Below are positions 1-8,928 of a stretch of DNA of 64,000 nt, piece by piece. Below the pieces are notes generated by a model. It was not told where the DNA came from. It saw only the letters and a program-made list of their open reading frames with translations, and ran no database searches. The DNA comes from an uncultured Oscillospiraceae bacterium (GTDB lineage Bacteria; Bacillota; Clostridia; Oscillospirales; Oscillospiraceae). The translations under genes were made by a program, and so were the position numbers. The stretch covers positions 1 to 64,000 of the forward strand of contig CAKTOX010000007.1 in NCBI GenBank assembly GCA_934590355.1, read 5' to 3'. The stretch's first letter is position 1, and each line of letters opens with the position of its first letter.

Positions 1-69
1 GTTCTTAATTTCCGTTCTGCTCAGGATTTGTGGGACTTTGAACTCGCTTCCTGTTGCACTTAGTTTGAC

Positions 70-917
70 AATTCACTGGCGCTTTGGGGCAAACGGCGTT
101 GAGCCAATGCGCCTTTGAATTTTGCCGATACGGTTATTGCGCTTGCTCGGTGTCGAAATTGCGGAGGAAACCGTAAAGCTGTCGCACTATCGGAGTGCGG
201 CATTGGCTCCCTTGCGTAAAGGGAGCTGTCACCGAAGGTGACTGAGGGATCGTTTTTTTAATTCCGCATTGACGCTGCTACGGATGCGCATTTTGCGTGA
301 ACACGGTAACGAAAATACGGATAAAACCATATCTGCCGCGCGCTATCGTAGTGCTTTGCAAACCACAACAGACAATCCCTCCGGCTTGCCGCAAGCGGCA
401 ACCCGCCTCCCTTTGCACAAGGGAGGCGTTGGTGCAGCCTTAGTCTGCACTACCGACGAGACTGTAGGGGCGAGCATTGCTCGCCCGCTGTTACGCCTTG
501 GTCGGAAGTGCGTTACCGTGCCAGCGCAGTTAATCAATTGCCGTTGTCCGTAGCGAATTGCCTCCACGGCAGTGGCTTGAGGGGAAGCTGTCAGCGATAG
601 CTGACTGATGAGGTGATTTAAAGTCTTTTTGTAAGGGATCATAAACACCTCATCCGCCGCCTATGGCGGCAATGCCGCAGCAATTGCGCCGCCTTGTTTT
701 TTCGGCATTTCAACCGCTCAAAACTACCGACCATTGTCATGGGGGCAGTTCGCCTTTAGATTTTTCGAATACGTCTATTGCGTCAGCTCGGTCACGAGAG
801 TGCCGACGAAACCGCCGCAATCCGTCATCGTGTCCGCGCAGTGAAATCTATTGCCATTGTCGCTGCCGGTGGTGCTCTGCCCTACGGCAATAGACTTTTC
901 GTTCGATTTCGTTCAAC
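70..917. repeat. Mosaic repeat island 1
   Basis: No convincing gene lies here. The stretch is built from the same short modules that fill most intergenic gaps of the window: an R1-type unit (about 75-245), the two halves of the CTCCCTT/AAGGGAG palindromic module (about 208-245 and 365-430) separated by an R1-like insertion, one half of the GGGCGAGC-ATT-GCTCGCCC palindrome (456-490) and a partial copy of the 135-bp module that starts with a CCCCTTGAGGGG hairpin (about 570-655). Small open frames inside it recur wherever the repeats occur and are not genes. Confidence 0.75.
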
Positions 918-1092
918 TTAATGCACATTCTTTCGTCTGTTTGCGTTATCTCGTACACTCGTTTACAAAATCGTCATGTATTCGACATTCAGAGCAGGTA
1001 TAGTATAGTGGTAGACCAAATATTGGTTTGCGAAAAGGAAGAGGCTGTGAAAACGGCAAACAAATTTTCGGCAAAAGCCAAGGAGGTAAAAC

Positions 1093-2376
1093 ATGAAGAA
1101 AACACGACGAATCCTATGCCTGCTGTTGGCGCTCGTGCTCGCGCTGAGCCTGTGCGTCATCCCCGCCGCCGCGGAAAGCGATACCCCCGAAGCAAAAGAC
1201 CCCGTCGTATTCGTTCACGGTCTGATGGGCTGGGGCGGGCGCGACAAAGTTAACGCCATCGTGCCCTACTGGGGCATGACCACCGGCAGCCTGACGGACT
1301 ACCTCGCCGCGAAGGGCTACGAGACCTACGCTGCCTCCGTCGGCCCGATCTCGAGCGCATGGGACCGCGCGTGCGAGCTTTATGCACAGCTCGTGGGCGA
1401 ACGCACGGACTACGGCGTCAAGCACTCGCAGGATTACGGCCACGACCGCTTCGGTATCGACTACGAGAAGCCTCTCTTTGAGGGCTGGGGTACGAGCCGC
1501 GCAGTGAACCTCGTCGGTCACAGCTTCGGCGGCGCGACCACGCGCCTGTTCCTTGAGATCCTCGCCAACGGCTGCCCCGAGGAGGTCGAAGCAGCCCGCG
1601 CCGCCGGCGTCGAGCCGAGCCCGTTTTTCCTCGGCGGCAAGGGTGACTGGGTGCACTCCCTGACCGCGCTCGCCGCTCCGCACAACGGCACGACCTTCAT
1701 CGAGGTCTGCGGGGACTTTACGCAGTTTGCGTCCGAGCTTGCGACCTCCATCTCCAAAGCGCTGGGTCTGTCCTCGCTCAAGGGCGTGTACGACTTCCAG
1801 CTTGACCAGTTCGGTATCCGCCGCGACGACAACGAGACCTTCTCTCAGGCGCTCGACCGCGTCCTCAGATCCGACTTCCTCTCGCACAACGATAACGCCT
1901 TCCGCGACCTGACGATCGACCGCGCGCTTGAAATAAACGACAGCATCGACATTGAGGAGAACGTATATTACTTCTCCTACGCGGGAAACAGAACCATCGC
2001 AAGGGCGGGCACGGGCACCTTTGCGCCGTCGCCGCTCATGTGGGGGGCGTTCCACCCGGGCGCCGCCAAAATGGGCAGATACTGCAACACGACCACTGCG
2101 GACGGATTTTATATCGACAGATTCTGGCTGCCCAATGACGGCATGGTCAACACCGTCTCCGCACTCTACCCCACCCACAGCGACGGCAGCTGCCGCGCAT
2201 GGAAAAACTTCAATCCCTACAACGATACGAGCTTCAGCACCGGCATCTGGTACGTCATGCCCGTGCAGACGCTTGACCATCTTCAGTTCATCGGCGGTAT
2301 GTTTAACGGCAGCATCTCCAAAACGCGCAATCTTTATCTCGACATCATGAGCAACATTTACAGCACCTATCCCTGA
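1093..2376 (+). CDS. Secreted triacylglycerol lipase-like alpha/beta hydrolase
   Basis: Predicted secreted lipase or esterase that would hydrolyse acylglycerols outside the cell. Residues 1-28 form a classical Sec signal peptide: KKTRR, a Leu/Ala-rich core and an AAA-E cleavage site. The mature part has the oxyanion segment VFVHGLMGWGG (about 39-49) and the nucleophile elbow GHSFGG with Ser144. Near the C-terminus are NDGMVN and DHLQFIGG, which match the Asp/Ca-binding and catalytic His regions of the Staphylococcus/Geobacillus lipase family; 427 residues suits that family. The start is fixed by AAGGAGG seven bases upstream. It is monocistronic with its own terminator. The exact substrate is inferred. 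Confidence 0.85.
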   Translation: MKKTRRILCLLLALVLALSLCVIPAAAESDTPEAKDPVVFVHGLMGWGGRDKVNAIVPYWGMTTGSLTDYLAAKGYETYAASVGPISSAWDRACELYAQLVGERTDYGVKHSQDYGHDRFGIDYEKPLFEGWGTSRAVNLVGHSFGGATTRLFLEILANGCPEEVEAARAAGVEPSPFFLGGKGDWVHSLTALAAPHNGTTFIEVCGDFTQFASELATSISKALGLSSLKGVYDFQLDQFGIRRDDNETFSQALDRVLRSDFLSHNDNAFRDLTIDRALEINDSIDIEENVYYFSYAGNRTIARAGTGTFAPSPLMWGAFHPGAAKMGRYCNTTTADGFYIDRFWLPNDGMVNTVSALYPTHSDGSCRAWKNFNPYNDTSFSTGIWYVMPVQTLDHLQFIGGMFNGSISKTRNLYLDIMSNIYSTYP

Positions 2377-2392
2377 TCGGCTTAACAGCAGC

Positions 2393-2420
2393 AGCCCGCG
2401 CCATACGGTGCGGGCTGTTT
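2393..2420 (+). terminator. Terminator of the lipase gene
   Basis: AGCCCGC pairs with GCGGGCT around a short loop and is followed by GTTTT, 17 bases after the lipase stop codon. Confidence 0.7.
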
Positions 2421-2470
2421 TAATAATGAGGAATGTTTTTTCCAAAAAAAGCCGAGCTTTTTGAGTAAAA

Positions 2471-2504
2471 AAACGCGGTGTGATTTCTCACACCGCGTTT
2501 TTTC
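2471..2504. terminator. Bidirectional terminator
   Basis: A perfect 11-bp stem (ACGCGGTGTGA with TCACACCGCGT, loop TTTC) flanked by A-run and T-run lies between the convergent lipase and ferredoxin genes and can serve both strands. Confidence 0.9.
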
Positions 2505-2520
2505 GCGTCCCGATCAAAAA

Positions 2521-2691
2521 TCAGTCGGCAGTAATAGCCTCTGCGGGGCACTGTGCTGCGCAAGCACCGCACTCCAGGCACTTGTCGGCGTCGATCTCGT
2601 AGTGGAGCTCGCCCATAGAGATAGCTTCAGCGGGGCACTGTGCTGCGCAAGCACCGCAGGACAGGCACTCGTCGGTGATAACAAAAGCCAT
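2521..2691 (-). CDS. 2[4Fe-4S] ferredoxin
   Basis: A 56-residue electron carrier of the clostridial 2[4Fe-4S] type, too short for many gene callers. It reads MAFVITDECLSCGACAAQCP and continues through a second half-domain. Two CxxCxxCxxxCP motifs (CLSCGACAAQCP and CLECGACAAQCP) hold the two cubane clusters, and the two halves are internally duplicated even at the DNA level. A GGAGG precedes the ATG by 6 bases. It is a single gene between two terminator/promoter regions. It would serve low-potential redox reactions of fermentation; its partner enzyme is not visible here. Confidence 0.95.
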   Translation of the reverse strand: MAFVITDECLSCGACAAQCPAEAISMGELHYEIDADKCLECGACAAQCPAEAITAD

Positions 2692-2896
2692 GATGTAACC
2701 TCCTATGTGATTTACTCAACAGACCCCGCCGCTCGGCGGAGTCCATATCTCGCAACTGCATTGTAACACATAATTTTAAAAATGCAAATGTTAAATTCAT
2801 CTTTATAACTATTTCTTTCCCGATGCGGCTATAATCCTTAAAGCTGACAATATCGGCGCCGCTTATACTATATCATTGCAGCAAGGGGGAGACGGC

Positions 2897-5155
2897 ATGA
2901 AAAACAACGAAAAATTCACCGAAAAGGCAGAGGGCGCAATAGAGCAGGCAAGGCTTGCCGCATTTTCGCTCGGCCACAGCTACGTCGGCACGGAGCATCT
3001 CGTTTTGGGCATCGTGCGCGAGGGCGCGGGGCTCGGCGCGAGGATACTGCGCGACCGCGGTCTGGCGGAGCACGCGCTTCGGGACGCGGTGAGCCGCGAC
3101 GCGGGCTCGGGCACGCCGGGCATTCCGACGCAGGGGCTGACGAAGCACGCATGGCAGGCGGTAGAAAAGGCGTCGGCGGACGCGGCTGCGATGGGTCACA
3201 GCTACATCGGCACCGAGCACCTGCTGCTCGGCATACTGCGCCAGCCCGACTGCGGCGGTGTGAGGGCTCTGCGCGCGCTCGGGCTTGAGCCGAACGACGT
3301 TTACACCGACATCATCGCGGTTTTCGGCGCGGGCTCGTTCAAGCCGCGGCCGCAGACTCAGCAGCGCGCGGCCGTTAAGCACGGTGAAACGCGCATTCTC
3401 GACCAGTACAGCCGCGACCTCACGCAGCTTGCGGCCTCCGGCGGCATTGACCCCGTTATCGGGCGCAGCGAGGAAATTCGCCGCAGCGTGCAGATCTTGT
3501 CGCGCCGCAGCAAGAATAACCCCGTGCTCATCGGCGAGCCGGGCGTGGGCAAAACCGCCGTTGCGGAGGGCATCGCGCTCTACATCGCTTCGGGCTCCGC
3601 GCCGGAGAGCATCGCGGCAAAGCGTCTCGTGTCGCTCGACCTGCCCGCGCTGCTTGCCGGAACGAAGTACCGCGGCGACTTCGAGGAGCGCGTCAAGGCG
3701 GTGCTCAAGGACGTCAAAAAAGCAGGCGACGTTATCTTATTCGTCGATGAAATTCACACGATAATAGGCGCGGGCAGCGCCGAGGGCGCAATTGACGCGG
3801 CGAACATTTTGAAGCCCGCGCTCGGCCGCGGCGAGGTTCAGATAATAGGCGCAACGACGCCCGAGGAATACCGCCGCCACATTGAAAAGGACGCGGCGCT
3901 CGAGCGCAGATTTCAGCCCGTGAGCATAGCCGAGCCCACGCGCGAGGAGAGCATCACGATGCTTTCGGGCGTTCGTAAGGGGCTTGAAAAGCACCACGGC
4001 GTTAAAATTTCCGACGCCGCCGTCACCGCCGCGGTGGAGCTGTCCTCGCGCTATATCGCCGAGCGCTTTCTGCCCGACAAGGCGATAGATCTGACCGACG
4101 AGGCCGCCGCGAGGATACGGGTATCGGGCGGGTCGCTCGTAACGGCGGAGGACATTGCCGAGGTCGTTTCCGCGTGGACGGGCATACCCGTGTCTAACCT
4201 CGGTGAGGACGAGGCAAAGCGCCTTCGCGGCATGGAGAGCATTCTCCACCGCCGCGTCATCGGTCAGTCCGAGGCGGTCGCAGCGGTATCGCGCGCGATA
4301 AGGCGCGGCAGAGTGGGTCTTTCGGATCCCGAAAGGCCCATCGGCAGCTTTCTCTTTCTCGGCCCCACCGGAGTCGGCAAAACGGAGCTTTGCCGCGCGC
4401 TTGCCGAGGCCGTCTACGGCGACAGCGGCGCGATGATAAGGCTGGATATGTCCGAATACATGGAAAAGCACGCCGTGAGCAAGCTCATCGGCTCGCCGCC
4501 GGGCTACGTCGGCTACGAGGACGGCGGGCAGCTCACCGAGAAGCTGCGGCGCAGGCCGTGGTCGGTCGTGCTGTTTGACGAGATCGAAAAGGCTCACGAG
4601 GACGTGTGGGGCATACTGCTTCAAATCATGGACGACGGCAGGCTCACCGACTCCGCCGGACGGGTGGTCAGCTTCAAAAACGCCGTCATCGTCATGACCT
4701 CGAACGTGGGCGCGCAGGCGATAAGCGACAGCCGCCCCCGGCTGGGCTTTGCCGCCGGCGAGAGCGATGCGGACGCGGCGCTGCAAGAATGTGTGAACGA
4801 GGAGCTTCGGCGCACCTTCCGCCCCGAATTTCTAAACCGCATCGACGAAACGATAGTTTTCCACCGCCTTACCCGTCCCGAAATTCGCAGCATCACCGAG
4901 CGTATGCTCATGACGGTCGCGCAGCGCTTTGAGGCGCTGGGCATGACTCTCACCGTGCCCGAGCAGGTAGTCGATTTCCTCGCACAGCGCGGCTATGACG
5001 AGAAATACGGCGCACGACCGCTGCGTCGGGCAATACGAAGTCTCATCGAGGACAAGGCCGCCGAGCTCATGCTCTCCGAAAGTCTGGGACGCGGCGACAG
5101 CGTCTGCGCCCGGCTCGACGGCGAAAAAATTATTTTGACTATAGCGAAAATATGA
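2897..5155 (+). CDS. clpC: ClpC-type AAA+ unfoldase lacking the middle domain
   Basis: Hexameric ATP-driven unfoldase that should feed substrates to ClpP. It has a double Clp-N repeat (about 5-140), AAA-1 with GEPGVGKT and the VDEIHT Walker B, and AAA-2 with GPTGVGKT and LFDEIEKAH. In the second AAA domain the tripeptide LGF (SRPRLGF) sits where ClpC/ClpA carry the ClpP-docking loop. Between the AAA-1 lid (DEAAARIRV) and the [18 protein letters not shown] segment there is almost nothing, so the coiled-coil M-domain/UVR motif that binds adaptors such as McsB/MecA in Bacillus ClpC is missing. That explains 752 residues rather than about 810. A TTG 21 bases upstream is in frame, but AAGGGGGAG lies just before this ATG. 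No CtsR operator or mcsAB neighbours are visible. Confidence 0.9.
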   Translation: MKNNEKFTEKAEGAIEQARLAAFSLGHSYVGTEHLVLGIVREGAGLGARILRDRGLAEHALRDAVSRDAGSGTPGIPTQGLTKHAWQAVEKASADAAAMGHSYIGTEHLLLGILRQPDCGGVRALRALGLEPNDVYTDIIAVFGAGSFKPRPQTQQRAAVKHGETRILDQYSRDLTQLAASGGIDPVIGRSEEIRRSVQILSRRSKNNPVLIGEPGVGKTAVAEGIALYIASGSAPESIAAKRLVSLDLPALLAGTKYRGDFEERVKAVLKDVKKAGDVILFVDEIHTIIGAGSAEGAIDAANILKPALGRGEVQIIGATTPEEYRRHIEKDAALERRFQPVSIAEPTREESITMLSGVRKGLEKHHGVKISDAAVTAAVELSSRYIAERFLPDKAIDLTDEAAARIRVSGGSLVTAEDIAEVVSAWTGIPVSNLGEDEAKRLRGMESILHRRVIGQSEAVAAVSRAIRRGRVGLSDPERPIGSFLFLGPTGVGKTELCRALAEAVYGDSGAMIRLDMSEYMEKHAVSKLIGSPPGYVGYEDGGQLTEKLRRRPWSVVLFDEIEKAHEDVWGILLQIMDDGRLTDSAGRVVSFKNAVIVMTSNVGAQAISDSRPRLGFAAGESDADAALQECVNEELRRTFRPEFLNRIDETIVFHRLTRPEIRSITERMLMTVAQRFEALGMTLTVPEQVVDFLAQRGYDEKYGARPLRRAIRSLIEDKAAELMLSESLGRGDSVCARLDGEKIILTIAKI

Positions 5156-5189
5156 TATATAATTCGGTCATATTTTCGGAGGAAACAAT

Positions 5190-5594
5190 ATGACCAAACA
5201 GGAAAAACTCAAAATGGTAAACACCCGCTGCGCATTCAATATGCACAACGGCATATACGTCACCGACTTCGGCGACGATTTCTGCATCGTCGAGTGCGAG
5301 CTGACTCCCGAAACGCAAAACCCGCTCGGCATGGCGCACGGCGGCTGCGTATTCTCCGTGTGCGACGTTTCCGCAGGCGCACTTATCCTGCTGCGCGGCA
5401 GCAATTCCGTCACGCTCAGCGCAAACATTCAGTATCTGCGCCCGACCAAGGGCAAAAAAATGCGCTGCGTGGGCAAGATAATCAAAGCCGGGCGCAGCAT
5501 CATCGTCGTGCAGACCGACGTTTACGACGATGACGGCGAGCTCACCGCGCACGGCACCATCGAATCCTACGTGCTCGGCAAAGCCAAGGAGTAA
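5190..5594 (+). CDS. PaaI-family hotdog thioesterase
   Basis: A 134-residue single hotdog-fold protein of the PaaI/YdiI acyl-CoA thioesterase type. The segment NPLGMAHGGCVFSVCDVSAG has the family pattern of the hotdog helix (HGG followed by an acidic residue and small residues). The C-terminal strands (VGKIIKAGRSIIVVQTDVYDDDG) match the conserved GR...V...V...D pattern. It would hydrolyse a CoA thioester, possibly an aromatic or short-chain acyl-CoA; the substrate is not readable. It follows clpC by 34 bases with its own GGAGG, so co-transcription is possible. Confidence 0.85.
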   Translation: MTKQEKLKMVNTRCAFNMHNGIYVTDFGDDFCIVECELTPETQNPLGMAHGGCVFSVCDVSAGALILLRGSNSVTLSANIQYLRPTKGKKMRCVGKIIKAGRSIIVVQTDVYDDDGELTAHGTIESYVLGKAKE

Positions 5595-5662
5595 GTCAAA
5601 GCACAGCGAGATTTCTTGTGAAATTTTTTCACGAAAAATGCGGCGTGTTTTTCGCCGCGCAA

Positions 5663-5702
5663 AAAAAGACTTGTTATCCGCAAGAGATAACAAGTCTTTT
5701 TT
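5663..5702. terminator. Bidirectional terminator
   Basis: AAAAAGACTTGTTATC pairs perfectly with GATAACAAGTCTTTTT around a 7-base loop, between the convergent thioesterase and CD1247-type genes. Confidence 0.93.
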
Positions 5703-5711
5703 AATGTTTAA

Positions 5712-6155
5712 TTACTCGTCCGACTCGTCGTCGGTCTCAAACTCAAGCTCGGAATCGCACTTGGGGCAGCGGATCGAGCCGAATTCGATGTCCTCCTCGT
5801 AGACGGTGATGGTCTCGCCGCACTTGGGGCAGGTGACCTCGTACTCCTGCTCGTCATCGCCGCCGCAGCAGCCCGAGCAGCCGGAGCAGCCCTCGTCATC
5901 GTCGTCGTAATCGTCATCGTCGTCCTCGTCAAGGTCGCCGATGCACATATCCTCAAGGTACTCCATGTCCTCGCTGATGTCGTTAATGCTGTCGGAAAGA
6001 TCCGCAGCGTGAGCCTCAACAGCCTCGATATCGTCGGCCATGGATTCGAGAACGTCAATAATGGCGAGCGTGAGCTTGCCCTCATTGGTGCTGTCCTTTA
6101 TGCCGAGACCCTCTGCCAGACCCTTGAGATATGCTACCTTTTCACTTGCTGTCAT
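5712..6155 (-). CDS. CD1247-type protein with acidic linker and zinc ribbon
   Basis: A 147-residue protein of the clostridial family known only by its CD1247-like N-terminal domain. Residues 1-70 (SEKVAYLKGLAEGLG...LADDI-type helices) are predicted as a helical hairpin. They are followed by an extremely acidic stretch (DLDEDDDDDYDDDDEG), a Cys/Gly cluster (GCSGCSGCCGG) and a C-terminal zinc ribbon with CPKCGE and CPKCDS pairs. A GGAGGGAC Shine-Dalgarno precedes the ATG. Function is unknown; the zinc ribbon plus helical part suggests a nucleic-acid or protein-binding regulator. It lies just downstream of efp on the same strand. Confidence 0.8.
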   Translation of the reverse strand: MTASEKVAYLKGLAEGLGIKDSTNEGKLTLAIIDVLESMADDIEAVEAHAADLSDSINDISEDMEYLEDMCIGDLDEDDDDDYDDDDEGCSGCSGCCGGDDEQEYEVTCPKCGETITVYEEDIEFGSIRCPKCDSELEFETDDESDE

Positions 6156-6174
6156 TATTATGTCCCTCCTTTTT

Positions 6175-6270
6175 TGATGGCGCCTTTGCGCCGTACCTAT
6201 ACGTTTATTACGGTCGCCCGGTAACTGTTATGCCGACCAAACCGCAGCAGCACTCACAGTGAGAGTGCAA
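6175..6270. repeat. Short R1 repeat copy
   Basis: A minimal copy of the dispersed R1 unit fills the efp-CD1247 gap. Read on the minus strand it contains CAGTTACCGGGCGACCG, TATAGGTACGGCGC and the terminal hairpin GGCGCAAAGGCGCC, ending 26 bases before the CD1247-type start. Confidence 0.6.
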
Positions 6271-6275
6271 GCTTC

Positions 6276-6839
6276 TTACTTCGCGCGGCCGAGGTACTCG
6301 CCGGTGCGGGTGTCGATCTGGATCTTCTCGCCGGGCTCAATGAACAGGGGAACCTTGACCTCTGCGCCGGTCTCGAGAGTTGCGGGCTTGGTCGCGTTGG
6401 TCGCGGTGTTGCCTGCAAAGCCGGGGTCGGTCTCGGTGACCTCAAGGTCAACGAAGAAGGGAGGCTCGACGTTATATACCTTGCCCTTGTAGGAGTAAAC
6501 GGTGCACTCCATGTTCTCTTTTACAAATCTGAAGCTGTCGCCGAGGCTTGCCTCGTCAACGGGCTCAAGCTCATAGGTCTCGGGATCCATGAAGTAGTAC
6601 AGGCCGCTGTCATTGTAGCTGTACTCCATGGTTCTGCGCTCTACGGTCGCGTTCTCGAACTTTGCGGTGGGGTTAAAGGAAGTCTCGGTCACTGCACCGG
6701 TGATAACGTTCTTCATCTTGGTGCGCACGAATGCCGCGCCCTTGCCGGGCTTGACGTGCTGGAACTCAACGACCTGCATGACCTGGCCGTCCATCTCAAA
6801 GGTAACGCCGTTTCTGAAATCACCTGCTAAAATAGGCAT
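6276..6839 (-). CDS. efp: Translation elongation factor P
   Basis: EF-P, which binds between the ribosomal P and E sites and relieves stalling at polyproline stretches. The 187 residues comprise the KOW-like domain I (1-65) and two OB-type domains. The tip loop reads [12 protein letters not shown], with the Lys that other bacteria modify. The C-terminal signature [12 protein letters not shown] is complete. The N-terminus [11 protein letters not shown] is one residue longer than the usual MISAGDFRNG. A GGAGGATAA sequence lies before the ATG. It is in the conserved order pepP - small membrane gene - efp. No epm/ymfI modification gene is in the window. Confidence 0.97.
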   Translation of the reverse strand: MPILAGDFRNGVTFEMDGQVMQVVEFQHVKPGKGAAFVRTKMKNVITGAVTETSFNPTAKFENATVERRTMEYSYNDSGLYYFMDPETYELEPVDEASLGDSFRFVKENMECTVYSYKGKVYNVEPPFFVDLEVTETDPGFAGNTATNATKPATLETGAEVKVPLFIEPGEKIQIDTRTGEYLGRAK

Positions 6840-6933
6840 AATAGGTTATCCTCCTATGTGATTTAAATATACATTTACAACTTACATCAGTTTAGCTTTA
6901 ATAGTTTACATTAAATAGCGCCATATTGCAAGA

Positions 6934-7191
6934 TTATTTTCTCTTTTTGCCTCTGTTTTTGCTCTCGGGAGCGTCATTTTCCCGCTTTCCGGTGCGTTTT
7001 TCATACGCGCCCTGGAACATATACAGCACCATGCACAGCACGCCGAACAGATACAGTATGTTTTTGAGTCCCGTCGGGAAGGTCGGGATGAATATTTGCA
7101 GCAGCGCCGTTGCGCACACTATCACAAAGCCTATCCACAAAAAAGGCACGAATGTGATCTTGAATTTGTCTTCCCTGTTTTTCTTCGCCAT
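6934..7191 (-). CDS. Small two-helix membrane protein
   Basis: An 85-residue protein with a basic N-terminus (AKKNREDKFK), two hydrophobic segments (about 13-35 and 39-60) and a very basic, charged tail (KRTGKRENDAPESKNRGKKRK). It has an AAGGAGAGAG Shine-Dalgarno and starts 16 bases after the pepP stop, so it is probably in one transcript with pepP and perhaps efp. I recognise no family and suggest no function. Confidence 0.7.
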   Translation of the reverse strand: MAKKNREDKFKITFVPFLWIGFVIVCATALLQIFIPTFPTGLKNILYLFGVLCMVLYMFQGAYEKRTGKRENDAPESKNRGKKRK

Positions 7192-7207
7192 TGTTCTCTC
7201 TCCTTTT

Positions 7208-8278
7208 TTATATGACTAAAAGCTCCTTGGGAGCCTTGGTGATCACCTCGCAGCCGCCCTCGCGGATAACGAGCACGTCCTCGATCCTCACGCCGAATTT
7301 GCCGGGGAGATATATGCCCGGCTCGGCGGAAATGACCGCGCCGCAGGGCATCGGAGTTTTGCACGCAGGCGACGCCGAGGGCTGCTCGTGGATATTGAGC
7401 CCGAGCGAGTGGCCGAAGCCGTGGCCGAAGTATTCGCCGTAGCCCGCCGCGGCAATAACGTCGCGTCCGGCCTTGTCTATCTCCGCGCCCGTGACGCCCG
7501 CGGCCGCCTTTTCTATGCCGGCAAGCTGAGCGCGAAGAACGGTGTCGTAAACCTTCCTCATCTCATCGCTTGCATAGCCCACCGCGACCGTTCGCGTCAT
7601 GTCCGAGCAGTAGCCGTTTTTAATGCAGCCGAAGTCCATCGTCACGAAGTCGCCCGCCTTGACAACCGCGTCCGACGGCACACCGTGGGGCATACTCGAA
7701 TTTGCGCCCGTGACCGCGATGGGGTCAAAGCTGTTGCCCTCGCCGCCGTGCTTTAAGAGCCGATAGGTTATCTCGGCGGCAATGTCGCGCTCCGTTACGC
7801 CCGGGCGGATGATGCCGAGCACGTCCTCAAGAGCGCTCTCTGCGATCGACTGCGCAAGGCGCATACTCGCAAGCTCGTCCTCGTCCTTTGCCGCGCGCAG
7901 CTCGTTAAACACGCTCTGGCAGGGCAGAAGGCTCATTCCGAGGCTCTCCTCCCACGCAAGATACGCGCCGTGGGGCAGGCTCCCCTCCTCCGCACCGAGT
8001 CTTTGAACCGCGCACTCGGAAAGCACCTCCCGAACCAGTCCGGCAAGCGTTTTTCCCGCTCCGAAGCGCAGGACGGTAATATCCTCCGCGACTGTTTTCT
8101 GCGCGGCCTCGGTATAGCGCGAGTCGGTAATTAAAAACGCTCTTTCCCGCGTCACGACCACCGCGCCGTCGGTAAACGCGAAGCCCGTCGCGTAGCGCTG
8201 GTTTTTTTCGTCCGTTATGAGCGCCGCGTCAAGCCCCGCCTGCGCGAGCCGCTCCCGTATCCTCGAAAGTCTGTCCAC
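7208..8278 (-). CDS. pepP: M24 aminopeptidase P family (Xaa-Pro dipeptidase/aminopeptidase)
   Basis: Metal-dependent peptidase that removes an N-terminal residue preceding proline or splits Xaa-Pro dipeptides. It has the creatinase-like N-terminal domain (1-130) and the pita-bread catalytic domain with all five metal ligands visible: Asp in MDFGC, Asp in YCSDMTRT, His in FGHSLGL, Glu in AEPGIYLP and Glu in GVRIEDV. An in-frame ATG exists 18 bases upstream, but GGAGG lies between it and this GTG, so the GTG (VDRLSRI) is the better start; this also matches the YqhT-type N-terminus. It sits upstream of efp, a linkage common in Firmicutes. Confidence 0.9.
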   Translation of the reverse strand: MDRLSRIRERLAQAGLDAALITDEKNQRYATGFAFTDGAVVVTRERAFLITDSRYTEAAQKTVAEDITVLRFGAGKTLAGLVREVLSECAVQRLGAEEGSLPHGAYLAWEESLGMSLLPCQSVFNELRAAKDEDELASMRLAQSIAESALEDVLGIIRPGVTERDIAAEITYRLLKHGGEGNSFDPIAVTGANSSMPHGVPSDAVVKAGDFVTMDFGCIKNGYCSDMTRTVAVGYASDEMRKVYDTVLRAQLAGIEKAAAGVTGAEIDKAGRDVIAAAGYGEYFGHGFGHSLGLNIHEQPSASPACKTPMPCGAVISAEPGIYLPGKFGVRIEDVLVIREGGCEVITKAPKELLVI

Positions 8279-8360
8279 CCTTGCGCCTCCATGCATTTAT
8301 CAGATGTTTTATTCTATCACCCTTTGCCTCAAACTTCAAGCACACCGCGCCACGGGATAT

Positions 8361-8393
8361 AAAAAAGATACCGTTACCAAAGGCAACGGTGTC
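8361..8393 (-). terminator. Terminator of the LysR-GNAT transcript
   Basis: On the minus strand GACACCGTTGCC pairs with GGTAACGGTATC around TTT and runs into TTTTTTATA, 8 bases after the acetyltransferase stop. Confidence 0.88.
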
Positions 8394-8400
8394 GTTGTTC

Positions 8401-8928
8401 TTAAAATGTATTTTTCATAACGCGGCGGCGCAAATACGCACAGAATTCGTCAAAGCGTCCGCGGCTGATTTTTTCCGGATACGACATAACGACGAGCCTG
8501 TGCCCCGGCGTATCGGGGCGGTAGGGCAGGTGGACGTAGTCAAAGCCGTTTTCGACAAAGCCGCAGCGCTCGTAAAAGCCCCTGCGCCGCCGCGAAATGT
8601 CATCGACGGGCGGGTCAATTTCGAGAATGACGCTCTTGCCCTGCGCGCAAAGCTCGGCCAGCGCCCTTTCGCCCAGACCGCGGCCGCGCAGCTCGGGCAG
8701 GATGCAAAAATGCTCGACATAAACAAAGTCGTCGTTTTCCCAGCACAGCAGCAGCCCCGCAAATTCCCCGCCGTCACGAATGAGCAGGAATTTATATTCG
8801 GGGTCTGAAAATATGCGCTCCTGCGAGGCGGGAAGCCTCTGCTCATGGCGCGGGAAGCTTATTTCGTACAATGCCGCCGCTGCGGGCAGCATCGCGTGCT
8901 TGGGGTCGGTAACGCGCTCAAAGGTCAT
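8401..8928 (-). CDS. GNAT-family N-acetyltransferase
   Basis: A 175-residue acetyl-CoA-dependent acetyltransferase. The central part has the GNAT fold order: EFAGLLLCWENDDFVYVEHFCILPELRGRGLGERAL contains beta-4 and the RGRGLG acetyl-CoA pyrophosphate loop (Q/RxxGxG/A). It is followed by EIDPP and a YERCGF motif typical of the C-terminal beta-bulge region. The substrate is unknown. Its start overlaps the end of the upstream LysR gene by 11 bases and it has its own GGAGG, so the two are translationally coupled; LysR and this enzyme may respond to the same ligand. Confidence 0.85.
   Translation of the reverse strand: MTFERVTDPKHAMLPAAAALYEISFPRHEQRLPASQERIFSDPEYKFLLIRDGGEFAGLLLCWENDDFVYVEHFCILPELRGRGLGERALAELCAQGKSVILEIDPPVDDISRRRRGFYERCGFVENGFDYVHLPYRPDTPGHRLVVMSYPEKISRGRFDEFCAYLRRRVMKNTF

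Noticed and set aside
269..893. Small open frames in island 1
   Set aside because: The same translations recur wherever the repeats occur; no Shine-Dalgarno or conserved domain.
1114..2445. Minus-strand frame opposite the lipase
   Set aside because: The plus strand has signal peptide, catalytic motif, Shine-Dalgarno and terminator.
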